NCBI GenBank assembly: GCA_036346255.1
Contig: CM070622.1
Span: 20,238,751 to 20,302,750 of the forward strand
DNA: 64,000 nt
Reading direction: 5' to 3'
Source of the DNA: Ampelocalamus luodianensis
Lineage: Eukaryota; Streptophyta; Magnoliopsida; Poales; Poaceae
This document shows positions 41,315-53,076 of this stretch, one piece after another (the first letter of the stretch is position 1; each line of letters starts with the position of its first letter). A model generated the notes under the pieces. It did not search any database. It saw only the letters and a list, made by a program, of their open reading frames with translations, and had not been told where the DNA came from. The translations under genes and the position numbers were made by a program.

Positions 41315-41537
41315 ATCTGCATTTGTGTGTACATGTGGATTCCATGTCATGAGTACACCATGTGGATGTCACGTCATGTACACGTGGACGCCATGTCATC
41401 CAAAACCAGGGTGGTTTAGGGTGAGGGGGTGATTTGCTCTGGTTTCAATAATTAAAGGGTGTAAAGTGAACGGTTTTGTAGTCCGAGGTGTTTTTTGGAC
41501 TTGAGCTATAGTTCAAGGGTGTAAAATGGACTTATTC
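40208..41537. mobile_element. Pack-MULE-like element with long inverted repeats
   Basis: The ends are inverted copies of GAATAAGTCCATTTTACAC. Similarity runs inward for about 150-180 bp per side (AAACCGTTCACTTTACACCC, GGTGGTTTAGGGTG, then CCACATGTACATG words). Between them lies about 0.95 kb of GC-rich, gene-like sequence (40375-41270), then a (CT)n run and an AT-rich tail. Long inverted repeats around GC-rich exon-like cargo are typical of Pack-MULEs in grasses. The flanks share ttcat but not a clean 9-bp duplication, so superfamily assignment is tentative and the captured gene is not recognised. Confidence 0.65.
41272..41309. repeat. (CT)n microsatellite
   Basis: An uninterrupted CT run of about 19 units followed by a T tract. 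Such runs are common in 5' leaders of grass genes, which fits captured gene sequence in this element. Confidence 0.95.
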
Positions 41538-41961
41538 ATTCATCCATGTACTCTTATATGCTTTAGTACTAGTCTTATTTTCAATGTTGTGAGTTGTGAA
41601 CTTGTGATGCGTTACCGTATAATTGTTGTGTAATATATGCATTGGTACTGATGTTCGAATCAAGTGCGGCATGCAATCTCCAAATTGCATGAGTTAGGTT
41701 GAGAAAGGCGACCGGTCCAAAAACCCTGTAATCGTGCGATTTTGTTTTTGGGTAAGATTGCACTTGAGGCCCTCGACTACAGTATTTAAGTATATTTTGT
41801 TTTGGTGCATCCTATGATACTCTTGAGGACTGAGGACTCAACGTTAGTTCTAGTGAACTGCAAGGCAGCATATACACTGGCTGGATTTCCTAGACGTCGT
41901 TGGTTTCAGTTTTCCCCCCAAATTCTGTACGCTTATGTACGGGTACTAATTCCTTTTGTAC
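41538..41961. other. Intergenic, nothing assigned
   Basis: Ordinary mixed-composition DNA between two transposons. I see no coding, inverted-repeat or RNA signal. Confidence 0.6.
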
Positions 41962-43269
41962 TGTAGGATCGTTAATAACAATCAGAGAGGATAAATGATT
42001 GTAATATGTAGTGGAAGCTTTTTTAACAATCCTGCTATTTTCTGATTTGTACAACCTGCCAAGAAAACAACCAAAAGATCACAGCAAAAAGAAAGAAAGA
42101 AAAATATTATTTTTCCTCTCTCCTGGTACTGTTGATCAAACACACACCCATATAAAAGCTGAAACAAATCCTTTGCAAGCAGCTAGCAGTACACGCACAA
42201 CCCAAGCACAGCTCTCGCTAGCAATCAACTATACCAAGAAATCTGTGGTGTACAGCCGCCGTACAACACATCAATGCCCTACAACCGAAATCTGTTTAGC
42301 CTCTAGCACCTGCAGCCGCAACTACATAATCAACAACCCAAAACGTGGTCGGCCTCTTCTAGCACCAGTCTACACTGCCTCCTAGAGCCGCCACAAGCAC
42401 AAACCCACGTCATCTAGATTTGGGAACCACGACACGAGCATCCAACGACGTCGCACCCGGATGCACCAGCAATTGCTTTTGCCTTGTAGACTGCACAGAA
42501 ACTCAATAGCCATCTACCTCATGTTTGATGTGGAAACGATCATCACGCAGTAAAACGACAATGGATGGATGGCTCGCGCATGCACAAAAAAAAACTGCTT
42601 GATCTATTTTCTCAGAAACTCAACCGAAAAGAAAACATCAAGTAGCCGCTAAAGCTCACACATCTATTTACCTCTGGAGATCACGCACAGTCGCCAGCCC
42701 TAACACGACCGACTCTGATTTTTTTTTTTGTAAACAGCTGCACCAAGCTGCGGCCAGCTATTTATACCCTACAGTTCATACACATGAGCAAAAACTTAGA
42801 ATCCCTAACAGGCCTTCTAGCGTTGACACATAATCACCCACGTACAGCCCACTAAAGTCATAGGACCCAATACGTGGGCTTTTACATCAGATTACAAAAC
42901 CAATTTTGGACACTCCAAAATTATCACGTGTCGTAGCCTCCGGACCGCACCTCTGTAGCTCCAACACGCATCATCCATCTTTGATCTCCACATGCTCCAA
43001 CTCGAGCTCGATCGTCTCCTCTAGCATCCTCGACCCTCTGGACTATGATTTTGAACCAAACCATCTCACAGTCACCGTTGTAGACCACGATCGCCTCCGA
43101 GTTACCCTGTATATGCAAAGACTAACACACCATCTTTTCCCGACACAAGTTCTTCCCAACTTGACCGACATAAGTGCACACACGCCACACACCTCAAATA
43201 ACATCAGTACCCAACATTGTCAATTATTCATCAACTAAAATATCATAGACCTAACCACATGGTCTAACA

Positions 43270-43926
43270 ATCTCTCCCTTGATGCATACATTGATAATAC
43301 TTCAAGATTGCATGATGAGTAATCGGAAAATAAAAAAGCTTCAAAACAGGTCAGGAAAAAAACTGAAGCCAAAAAGCCAGAAAAGCTCCCCCTCAACACA
43401 AGGAGCTGAAAAACTCCCCCTCAACACAAGGGAAGCAAATTTCTCCTATTTTTCTCCCCTTTGACAATGTAATCATCAAGAACTTTAGAGAAAAAATAAT
43501 TCTAAGAAAAAGGATCTGGGAGAGTAAAAATCAAGAAACCTTGTTGATTATTCAAGTTAATTTGCATTTATTTAATAAAGTAACCAAGCCATCTTTTTTT
43601 AGTAGAGCTATCGAGATCATATAAAGTCAATACCATATAACAATGTCAAAACAAGTCTTTAGAATGATTAAGCAAATTAAATGAATGACAGACATCTCAA
43701 CAATGACTAAACCGATTATAAAGAGCACAATGAGATATCACAAAGAAAAATAAAAGTCTAAAAGTGAAGCAAACTTTAAATCTAGACGAGTTGCCAGTCT
43801 CATGTAGCAACCTATTGCTCCACACTCAATTCTTAAGCATATGGCATGCTTGGAGCATACTTCTTTTCATAGATGGCATGCTTGAAGCATACTTCTTTTT
43901 ATTTGAGCATTTTTTGAATTATATAG

Positions 43927-43958
<32 letters not shown>

Positions 43959-44689
43959 GGTATGTTTGAAGCATACATCTTTTCCTTTGAGCATGTTTTT
44001 TTTTTATAAAGATACATATATATGTATGGCATGCTTGAAGCATACATCTTTGTAATTGACTCTTTCTCATTGTTTTTTTATAACATGCCAAATTGAGCGA
44101 GCAAAAAGGATTGCAATAAGAAATAAACGAGCATCAGCCAAGATTTAAAATAAGACTCACAATTAAGCTAATTTTTTTTGTTGAACATCACAAGTAATAA
44201 CTATAATCAATCTAGTCAAAGTATTCTGCCATGTCATGCTTTAGTTCAAATATGGCAAATTAATTAAAATCAGTCATGATCAAAGCTGCACAGCACATGA
44301 GTAAATATGATAACGAGAGCTCTACAACTCATTTGATTTCAATGACTTGGACTTGATGAATTGTTTGACAAGTATAATAAACAAAGCTTCTAAAATTTTA
44401 AACAACAAGCTCCCCCTCAGAATAAACTCATAGGATGCAGCACACCCAACTCACTTCGCAAAAGAGCAAACCGTGCAGAATCAAGTTATTTTATGAAAAT
44501 ATGAGCAATTTATAATTCAAACTCAACAAGTTGTAGAGCAACATCACCCTTTCCACATGGTCTTTTAGAAAGTGAAATATCTTGTAAGCTATCAAAGAAA
44601 GTGAAGAACCATCAAGTGTTCCAATCAAGCAATGACATAAAAGACTAGAACCAAATCAAGCTCATGTTCTCCAACCTCGTTAGCTATTC
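43270..44689 (-). other. Non-coding 3' part of the gag-only element
   Basis: This AT-rich stretch between the gag stop and the 3' LTR shows no pol. It holds four copies of the imperfect palindrome GCATGCTTGAAGCATAC (43836, 43873, 43960 and 44028) and an (AT)n run at 43930-43958. It also carries several CTCCCCCTCA motifs (for example about 43387, 43415 and 44410), which on the coding strand are TGAGGGGGAG purine tracts. Confidence 0.75.
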
Positions 44690-47142
44690 TTACATCATAG
44701 GAAACGTCGGTCTCACAGTACTAGGGTTAGTGAAATAAGATTTAGGAATCCAGTACTGAGATACACGATAAACAGGAGTAATAAAACTAGATCCAGAAAC
44801 ATGTGTGCGTGAGCGATCAGAGTGCCAAAAAGAAGCATGTCTAACTGCCCCTTGAAATGCAAGCAATGCTGAACGAGAATTATTTGAAATATAACCCATA
44901 CCAGCACGTGAAACAGATTTAAAATCATCATAAAAATCCTCTAAGAACCTAACTTTCGTATTAGTTCTAGAAACAACAAAAGAGGTTGCACGTTTTTGTC
45001 TTAAAGCATTCAATCTTTCTTTTTTCTCTTTCTTAACACGCCTAAAGCAAAATTTATGCAAGTGCCTATCTCTACCACAATAGGTGCAATGAAATTTAAC
45101 ATAATTAGAATTCTATCGAGATGATAAGCTAGCATCTACAACATTAGTAGAAGAGCTTTGCACAAAACCAGCAGATTTAAACACAGTTTTTTTTGGTTCA
45201 GATATTACTTTAAAATTTTCAAGTTCAAGAAGCTTAACAACCTTAGGTGGATTATTCTTGGCATACTCAACAAAATTAAATCCTAAATCATGTTTTTTAA
45301 CACTCACTTTTGACTTGTGTAGGATCATATTCAAATTTTTCTTGTCAAAAGAAAATCTCTCTAAAGTGTCCTTAAGATACTCATTTTCTTTAGCTAGAGT
45401 AGGACAAGCTGTGCATATGATAGATCCATTCACAATTTTCTTAGAAGTACTAGATTGAGCCAACCTTTCTTTTTCAGCAAAGTCAGTAAGTTGTCTGATC
45501 AAAGCTTCGATTTCTATTATAAGTTTAGGACAGTTAGAACAAGAAGTTATCTCATGATAGAGCATCTGTTGAATTGTTTCTTGAGATAAATTAAGTCTAG
45601 CTTCTAACAATCCACAATTAGAGCAAGTTTTAATTTGAGCATTTGAAGTACTTGGCTCTAAACATGTAGGAGAACTAGACTTAAGTTTTTCAATTTCATC
45701 ATTTGCAAGTTTTAACTTTTTATTACAAGAATCATGTGTCAATCTTAGTTCATTAAGTTTAGCAGTTACATCCTCAAGTTGAACCAAGGTTGATGCATTA
45801 ATTGTTCTAGCAGTCTCCAACTCAGAGTGTAAAACTTGACAAGACTCACAAGATTTATCATCAGGAATAGAAGCTCGAAGTCTATTAATTTCAAAAGTTA
45901 AACTTTCAACAAGACAATATTTTCTTTTAGTTTCTTTTTAGTCTTTTTCATTTCAATAGCAAGTTTAATCAAACTATCTTCAAGCTCATCATATGATGGT
46001 CTTACCTCATCGGGATCACTATCATCGTCATCGTCATTGTCGTTTCATGCTATGAAGCACATGCCCGTGAAGTCGTCGTTGTTCTTCTTCTTACCTTTAG
46101 CATCATTATTGTCGTGGTCGTCGTCATCGCAACTCTCATATTCCACATCACTCAGATCAAGATGCTCGATAGCCGAAAGTAACTTTTTAGCCAATTTCCG
46201 ACGAAAATTGTCACCCTTGGTGTTGTTGTTCTTGGATGGCCGACGACGGTAAATCTTGTCTTCCTTGATCATCATCCCCTTGAGCTTGAGACAATCCACC
46301 TTAATGTAACGTGGCTCGCCACACTCATAGCACCTGATCGAACTTGACACGCCACCTCGCTTTCTAATCCTCACGTTGTTGAGTGTCTTGTATGCCCGTG
46401 AGGAGATCAACACCAAATCCTCTTCAGAGAGTTGTTCGAACTGTTCCTCTGAAAAAGAAAACAAAGCAGACATAAGAAAATAACTCAACGAAGTAGCCTA
46501 CACGGGGTTAGTCACAAGTGCTAAAGATGAAGGTTTATCGATCTTAGATGGCAAAGCTTCCATCTCATAAGTTTTCAATCTAGAGAAAAGATCATCCATG
46601 GTTAAAGTATCTAGATCGACATTTTGATTGATAGTTGTGACAACCATCAACCACTCCGAACCTAAAGATCTCAAAATTTTAGTGGCATTATCTTCATCAG
46701 TAGGAATAACATTAACACTGCGCAAATTACTCAATTTTTTCTCAAAGCGAGCAAAAACATCATTAATAGATTCATCAGGCTTCATAGCAAAATCAGAATA
46801 TTCTTTTTGATAAAGATTTTTACGCACTTTCTTGATTTTAGTGGTTCTTTCATGATAATTGCAAAGAGTTTTTCATATTAAGTGGGCAGAATTAATATGA
46901 GCTACACGATCAAATTCTTTGCGAGAAATCCCTTGAAACAACAAGTTACGAGGTTGAGCATTTAAATCAACATCTGTTTTATTTATATTAGTAATAGTAA
47001 CATGAACCTCATAAAGCCTAGAAACCTTATTCCAAACATCACTACCTCGAGCCTCAATATAAGCTTGCATACGACACTTCCAAAAAGCGAAATCAGTACC
47101 ATCTAGCATAGGGGGACGATTCACATACCTCTCTGACGCCAT
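44690..47142 (-). pseudogene. Gag of the reverse element: two zinc knuckles and a coiled coil
   Basis: Gag starts at the ATG at 47142, a few bases inside the primer-binding site. It reads PPMLDGTDFAFWKCRMQAYI, then FARFEKKLSNLRSVNVIP and LRSLGSEWLMVVTTINQN, which is the SIRE-type copia gag core. A degraded knuckle CYECGEPRYIKVDC (about 46330) and an acidic Asp-rich stretch follow. A long Lys/Glu/Leu-rich coiled coil with paired Cys motifs comes next (45820-45113). An intact CCHC knuckle CTYCGRDRHLHKFC (about 45085) precedes a basic C-terminus ending at 44690. Stops or shifts at about 46870, 46497 and 45940 break it. Confidence 0.85.
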
Positions 47143-48479
47143 AGCAACCCGCTCTGATACCACTTGTACGATCGTTAATCTCAATCAGAGGAGGGTGAAT
47201 GATTGTAATCTATATCGAAAGCTTTTTCAACAATCCTGCTATTTTCTGATTTGTGCAACATGCCAACAAAACAACCAAAAGATCACAGCAAAAAGAAAGA
47301 AAGAAAAATATTATTTTTACTCTCTCCTAGTACTGTTGATCAAACACACACCCATATAAAAGCTGAAACAAATCCTTTGTAAGCAGCTAGCAGTACACGC
47401 ACAACACAAGCATAGCTCTCGCTAGCAATCAACTCTACCAAGAAATCTGTGGTGTACAGCCACCGTACAGCACATCAATGCCCTACAATCGAAATCTGTT
47501 TAGCCTCTAGCACCTCCAGCCGCAACTAGATAATCAACAACCCAAAACGTGGCCGGCCTCTTCTAGCACCTAGTCTGCACTGCCTCCTGGAGCCGCCACA
47601 AGCATAAACCAACGTCATCCAGATTTGGGAACCACGACGCGAGCGTCCAACGACGTCGCACCCGGATGCACCAGCAATTGCTTTTGCCGTGTAGACTGCA
47701 CAGAAACTCAATAGCGAGAGTAACACATCTAACTCATGTTTGATGTGGAAACGATCATCATGCAGTAAAACAACAAGGATGGATGGCTCGCGCACGCACA
47801 AAAAAACTGCTTGATCTATTTTCTTAGAAACTCAACCGAAAAGAAAACATCAAGTAGCCGCTAAAGCTCACGCATCTATTTACCTCTGGAGATCATGCAC
47901 AACCGCTGGCCCTAACACGACTAACTTTGATTTTTTTCGGTAACAGCTGCACCAAGCCGCGACCAGCTATTTATACCCTACAGTTCATATGCATGAGCAA
48001 AAAACCTAGAACCCCTAACAGGCCTTCTAGCATTGACACATAATCACTCACGTACGGCCCACTAAAGTCATAGGACCCAATACCTGGGCTTTTACACCAG
48101 ATTACAAAACCAATTTTGGACACCTCAAAATTATCATGTGTCGTAGCCTCCGGATCGCATCTCCGTAGCTCCAACACATATCATCCATCTTTGATCTCCA
48201 CGCACCCCAACTCAAGCTCGACTGTCTTCTCTAGCATCCTCGACCCTCTGAACTATGACTTCGCACCAAGCCATCTCCCAGTCACCGTCGTAGATCACGA
48301 TCGCCTCCGAGTTACCCTGCACATACAAAGACCAACACACCATCTTTTCCTAACACAAGTTCTTCTCAACTTGACCGATATAAGTCCACACACGTCATAC
48401 ACCTCAAATAACATCAGTACCCAACATTGTTAATTATTCATCAACTAAAATATCATAGACCTAGCCACATGATCTAACA

Positions 48480-49232
48480 TAAACCATATGTGGTACCAGT
48501 CTTTTCCTGTTCTACACTACATACCCCAGAAAAAATAAGTACAGAATGCTGAGAGGAGAAGAAAGAAAATCTACAGTCGATAGACTGATGGAAATTTTGG
48601 CATATGTGGCCCCCTAATCAGTTTAATTTTTAGAACTAGCCCTCTTTTGCCACAATCAGAACACAGTGCTCATCCCGGATGCGGCGGGGACTGCCCGCGA
48701 TGGCGCGACAGTCACTGCGCGCCCATCAAGTGCGGCGGTGAGAGAGCAATCCAGGAAAAAGGAAAAATATCAAAATTTCAACAAGTTACACAAAAAATAC
48801 TGAATTTAATTAAAGTTTATTTCATTCATTAAAAATGGTTTATTTTTTTGGAATTTTGCAATTAGTCTTTAATTAATCCATTAAAATAGAAATTTTGCAA
48901 AGTAGCTAGAGGCTGGTTTTTGAATCCTTTTTTTTAAAAAAAAAAATTAAGTTAATCCCTCTCGAACTATCCTGTTCTACCAGAATTTTGCAAAGGACCT
49001 CTTGCCACCGAACAACCCAATATTCACTGCCAGAAGTGGCCGCAGGGAGACCGAGACCGTGCGATTGCTAGCTGCTTACGGCATGAGCCGCGCGCACAAA
49101 CACAGAATGAACAGGCGCAGCGCAAGGCCGCGGGCGGGCACACGTACGACATCAACGAGACGACAACCCAGCGGGGACTAACTTTTTGTGTGACGCACTG
49201 TAACTCAAGCCTAGTCCACCACTCCCTCGCTA
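48480..49232 (+). promoter_or_regulatory. Probable distal promoter of the trihelix gene, cut off by a MULE
   Basis: No genes are visible. A short GC-rich patch (48660-48740) and AT-rich stretches with repeated GGAATTTTGCAA words (48855, 48890 and 48980) look like an old transposon fragment. The last 200 bp is ordinary upstream sequence. The MULE begins at 49233, so anything here that served the gene at 53077 is now about 3.7 kb farther from it. This role is inference from position. Confidence 0.4.
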
Positions 49233-52200
49233 GGAGATTTTTTTAAAAAAATATTATTATTTTAAGAGATAATTACAAAAATAAATAGCCGCCCTAAAAA
49301 AAATTACAAAAATGGGTCCCTACCGCCAGTTCAACTGGCGATAGGTAGCTGAAATCCTAAACTGGTTAGTCTGTTTATGATTTCCATAGATTTTTAACGG
49401 TACGAAATCTGTTAAACTCGCAATAATATTTTTTTATCGTTGTATGTTGTTCTAGTGTGGTGAATTTATGAAGAACTTTGCGAGGACGATTAAGATATCA
49501 ATGATTCGTAAGTGGGAAGGTAAGTGATATTGCGATGTGCCTGGGAATTCATACACGATGGATAACTTTGGAGAAATGACCTCTTGCATTACATTGGTCA
49601 TGTACATGCACTGCATATTATGTAAGGAAACAAATGTGAATTTGCCAGTACTATCAAAACTATGACAAATCACACTGATATTACATAACATTCAGCAAAA
49701 TGTCATAACACTTAGTTTATATCAAATCTACGACAAATCATATTGATATTACATAATATTCAGCAAAACGTCATAGCACTTATTTTTTTCAAATCAAAAT
49801 GATAATTCAGAACATTGCCAATAACATACTACAACTGCCCGTGCTTTCCCGTGGTCGCGACCTCAACACCCCCATGTGGACCGTCTCGAGTCGGGTGACC
49901 GGATGAGGTCCCCGTGACGACATCCGGAGTGTCGATGTCTCATTCGTCCTAAGGATTTCTCGTGGGGCATTTCTTGAAGGTGTGCCCAGATTCCCTACAA
50001 ATGAATCACGTCGTCGTACGACATCCTTCTTCTGCTTCGTCCATGTCGTTCCTGATACGCCGTACCTGTCGCTAGCCAACCTTTTCCTTTAGCTTATCAA
50101 TGTCTACGGCCCAGTTTAGTTACTCCCAGGTCGAATGGCTAGTGAAATGGCTAACCACGGCGTAATCATACATCTCTGCTCCCCAGGTTTGCATCACCAT
50201 CTCCTTGTTGAAATAGTCAGAGATGTACTGGCCGGGATACTGCGCCACTGTCGAACATGCGGTCATGACATGGGAGCAGAGCCTATGCAGAAGAAGGGGC
50301 TTGTTGCAAGTACATACACAACTACTGCGGCGTAGCGTGCACTCGTGGGTGATTCTCTTACGCTTAGTCCCGCAGCGTCCTTTATCTCTGCACATTATCT
50401 CGAAGTAAAGCTCCCTTGTGCCCATTTTGTATGCCCGATGTATCTCACCCTTCTGGCTCTTCTCTTCCATGTACTTGGTGATCATGGCGGAGTAGATTAC
50501 TCTGTCATTTGCCATGGCGAGCGATGCGTTGTTGCATCTGTCAATAAAGTAGTTTGTGGTACCGCGGAGAATTACCTCCACAATACCAACCAAAGGGAGG
50601 CACATTGCGCCATGTATGACCCAGTTGTACACCTCGGATATATTGGTTGTCATGATACCATATCGAGCACTACCTCTGTCATGTAGCAGCGACCACTTTT
50701 CCTTAGGCTCATGTTCAATCTAGTCTGAGAAGCATTTCACCTGCGCCCCTGTCCTCCTTATCAATCTGGGAGCATCTATGGGTAGCTGTAGCAATGCTTC
50801 GGGGGTCTGGTCAGCGCTTGGGGTGGGCCTTCTCGCTGCCTCCCTTCTATGCGTCTGGGTCTGCTCATCCAGAATTTTCGAGTGCTTGAACCTGCTGCGA
50901 TTACGGTTGCACACCGCTTTGCGAGTTCATCAAGTTCTTGTTGTGGAACTGCTTATAGAAGTTTGCACCAAGTGCCTCATGCACCACCTGCTCTGTAGAT
51001 CCGACCATGAAAGTTGTACGTTCTCTCCTTGTTGCAGCTGAGCTATTGCATGTAGCAGCCCTGCATGTCGATCATATATGAGGCATATGTTGGGACCACC
51101 TTGCACAACAGAAATTCTCATATTCTTCAAAACCGTAACTAGCTATCTGTGTTCTCGCTTTCAATGAAAGCGAATGCCACAGGAAGAACTTGATTGTTCC
51201 CGTCCGTCGCTATTGCAGTCAGTATTTGGCCCTTGTACTTTCCAGTCAGGAATGTTCCATCCGTGCACAAGATTGGATGGCAGTGCCGAAATACATTGAT
51301 GCATGGACCAAAGATGAAGAATGCTCACTGCAGTACCCCCTTATTGGCCCACTTCGGATGCGTGGCGTCTTGAATGTCGATATGAGTGCCGAGATTCCTG
51401 TCTTGTATGACTCGGAGATGCCCGGGGAGGTTGTGGTAGAAATCTTGGAACGTGCCGAACCTTGATTCTAATGCCTTCTGTTTTGCCCTCCAGACCTTGG
51501 CATAATTAATTGTGTACTGGAACCTTGTCTTAATCGCTCAAATGATGGATCATGGCTCAAAATCTAGATTATCCACGATCTCACCGTACATGAGGTTGGT
51601 GATGAAGCCTAATGACAGGTTCCGGTGGGACTGCACTGCCTCCAAAACGACGCATGTATGAGGAACCACTATAGGGCACTTCCAGTAGATGTCCCACTTA
51701 GGATGAAATATGTGCACTCGCCAAGGGCATCCCTCTATACCGCACTTCACGTCGTAGCATCTTAGTGTAGACTTGATAAATATGAATGTGCGTCGCACCG
51801 ACAAGGCCTAGAATTTGATCGCCTCCTGCACAACCTCGTTGCATTTGTATATAGCTCCTTGCCTGACCTCGCTCTGGTCGTACTCCCACAACACACGGGA
51901 GCCTTCGTTGACGACGAGGTTGTCGAACTGGTATGTGTTCCACTCGGATGGAACCACCTGCTGGTCTACATCATCCTCATTATCGGAACCTTCATCTTTT
52001 GATAATGCCATGTAGTCCCGGTCTTCGAGATCCATCCTTTGCACTATGGCTTCCAACTCCTTACCCTCGTCAGTAAGGTCACTAGCTTGCCTGACCGAAG
52101 GAGCTACTTTCGTAGGGTCTTCATCGACAGTCTCAGCAACTCCTGGAGCTTCAGCCATTGTGTGTGCCGCGTTGTGGTTGGAGCCCCCAACTTCTTCTTC

Positions 52201-52951
52201 GGCGTTAGCACCCCCTTCTTGTTCAGCCGTGGATGGAGGAGTGGGCTTAGCATATGACTGAGCCAGAAGGATCAATTTCCACCCTTCCTCCCTCGCCATG
52301 CGTATATATGACTACCATGAATTTATTCCCTTCAGCTGCACTAACTCCCAATATGTGCCCCCATGTATGATGCTCTGGTCTTGGTAGGGGCACGGTCGTC
52401 GATTGAAAATAATACAAATCAATCCTCTCGGGACCCTCCATAATAGTCCCCTGACCGTAGTAAATTTTAAAATTGACGACGTCGAACATATTTGACACAC
52501 TGCACCATAAAGAATATTTTCACGATTAATCACATATCAAAAACTAGACTATTCGGCGAAAAGTATTATGTAAAACATACTGCACTACATATCCATGCAT
52601 CTAAAACTATGTAATCCATTCGGTTAAAATATTACCTGAAAGGTGAGCAACCGGACAGGCAGCGCTTCGCTAGCTTCTCTCCTCCCCTCTCCTCTCTCTT
52701 CCCTTCTTCTCTTTTTTTTTTATAATAAAAATGCGTCATGTGCCGAATTTTAGGGTTTCAAAGGGTTTTTATACGGTCCACGACAGTGGCGACAGGGAAC
52801 TAGGCCAGTGACAGGGGGTCAATAGAGTCCTTGTTGCCAGTTCAATTGGGGACAGGTACCTGTCGCGAGTTGAACCCATTTTTGCAATTTTTTGGGAAGA
52901 ATATTTATTTTTGTAATTATATTTTAAAATAATATTATTTTAAAAAAATCC
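49233..52951 (-). mobile_element. Degenerate Mutator-like element (MULE) with transposase
   Basis: The two ends are inverted relatives of each other over about 100 bp: GGATTTTTTTAAAA, ATAATTACAAAAATAAATA and TACAAAAATGGGT on the left, the same words inverted at 52850-52951. The interior encodes a MULE transposase on the minus strand. A palindrome CGCCAGTTCAACTGGCG lies at 49324-49340. No 9-bp duplication is visible (ccctcgcta and tatatataa), so the element is old or its ends have changed. The right end touches the TATA box of the next gene. Confidence 0.82.
49807..52498 (-). pseudogene. MURA-type transposase, degenerate
   Basis: On the minus strand the order is that of MULE transposases. First is an N-terminal MFDVVNFKIYYGQGTIMEGP segment (52490) and an acidic region. 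The MuDR DNA-binding part follows (FIKSTLRCYDVKCGIEGCPW, VHIFHPKW, about 51760-51690), then FQYTINYAKVWRAKQKALE (about 51500). The DDE core shows CTDGTFLTGKYKGQ with the first Asp (about 51265) and ICLIYDRHAGLLHAI with the second (about 51070). A SWIM finger CTCNKPLLLHRLCSHVM (about 50310-50270) and a CCHC-like CRESGHTFKKC (about 49990-49960) follow. Stops and frameshifts, most dense at 50700-51130, rule out activity. Confidence 0.88.
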
Positions 52952-52961
52952 TATATATAAG
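52952..52961 (+). promoter_or_regulatory. TATA box of the trihelix gene
   Basis: TATATATAAG lies 115 bases upstream of the ATG at 53077. The expected start of transcription is near 52985. It directly abuts the inverted repeat of the MULE, so the core promoter survives while everything upstream has been displaced. Confidence 0.65.
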
Positions 52962-53076
52962 ACCCACACAGAAGACCCAGGGTCAGGAGAGCGCAATTGA
53001 TCACGACGGCACGAGTAGCGCACGCCCCTCGCGGCCGCCCGCCCGCCCAAACCAGTTCCGTCCGCCGCGCGCGCCG

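Larger units (their letters stand above)
41962..48479 (-). mobile_element. Gag-only copia-type LTR retrotransposon with 1.3-kb LTRs, reverse
   Basis: The LTRs are 41962-43269 and 47165-48479 (TGTAGGATCG or TGTACGATCG to TCTAACA). They are very similar throughout, for example AACAATCCTGCTATTTTCTG and CAAGTAGCCGCTAAAGCTCA. On the minus strand the primer-binding site TGGTATCAGAGC lies just inside the right LTR (47152-47163) and the purine tract AAGGGAGAGA sits against the left LTR. The 3.9-kb interior encodes gag with two knuckles and a coiled coil but has no protease, integrase or RT. Flanks tgtac and taaac agree at only 3 of 5 bases. It belongs to a lineage different from the TR-GAG in intron 10. 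Confidence 0.88.
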
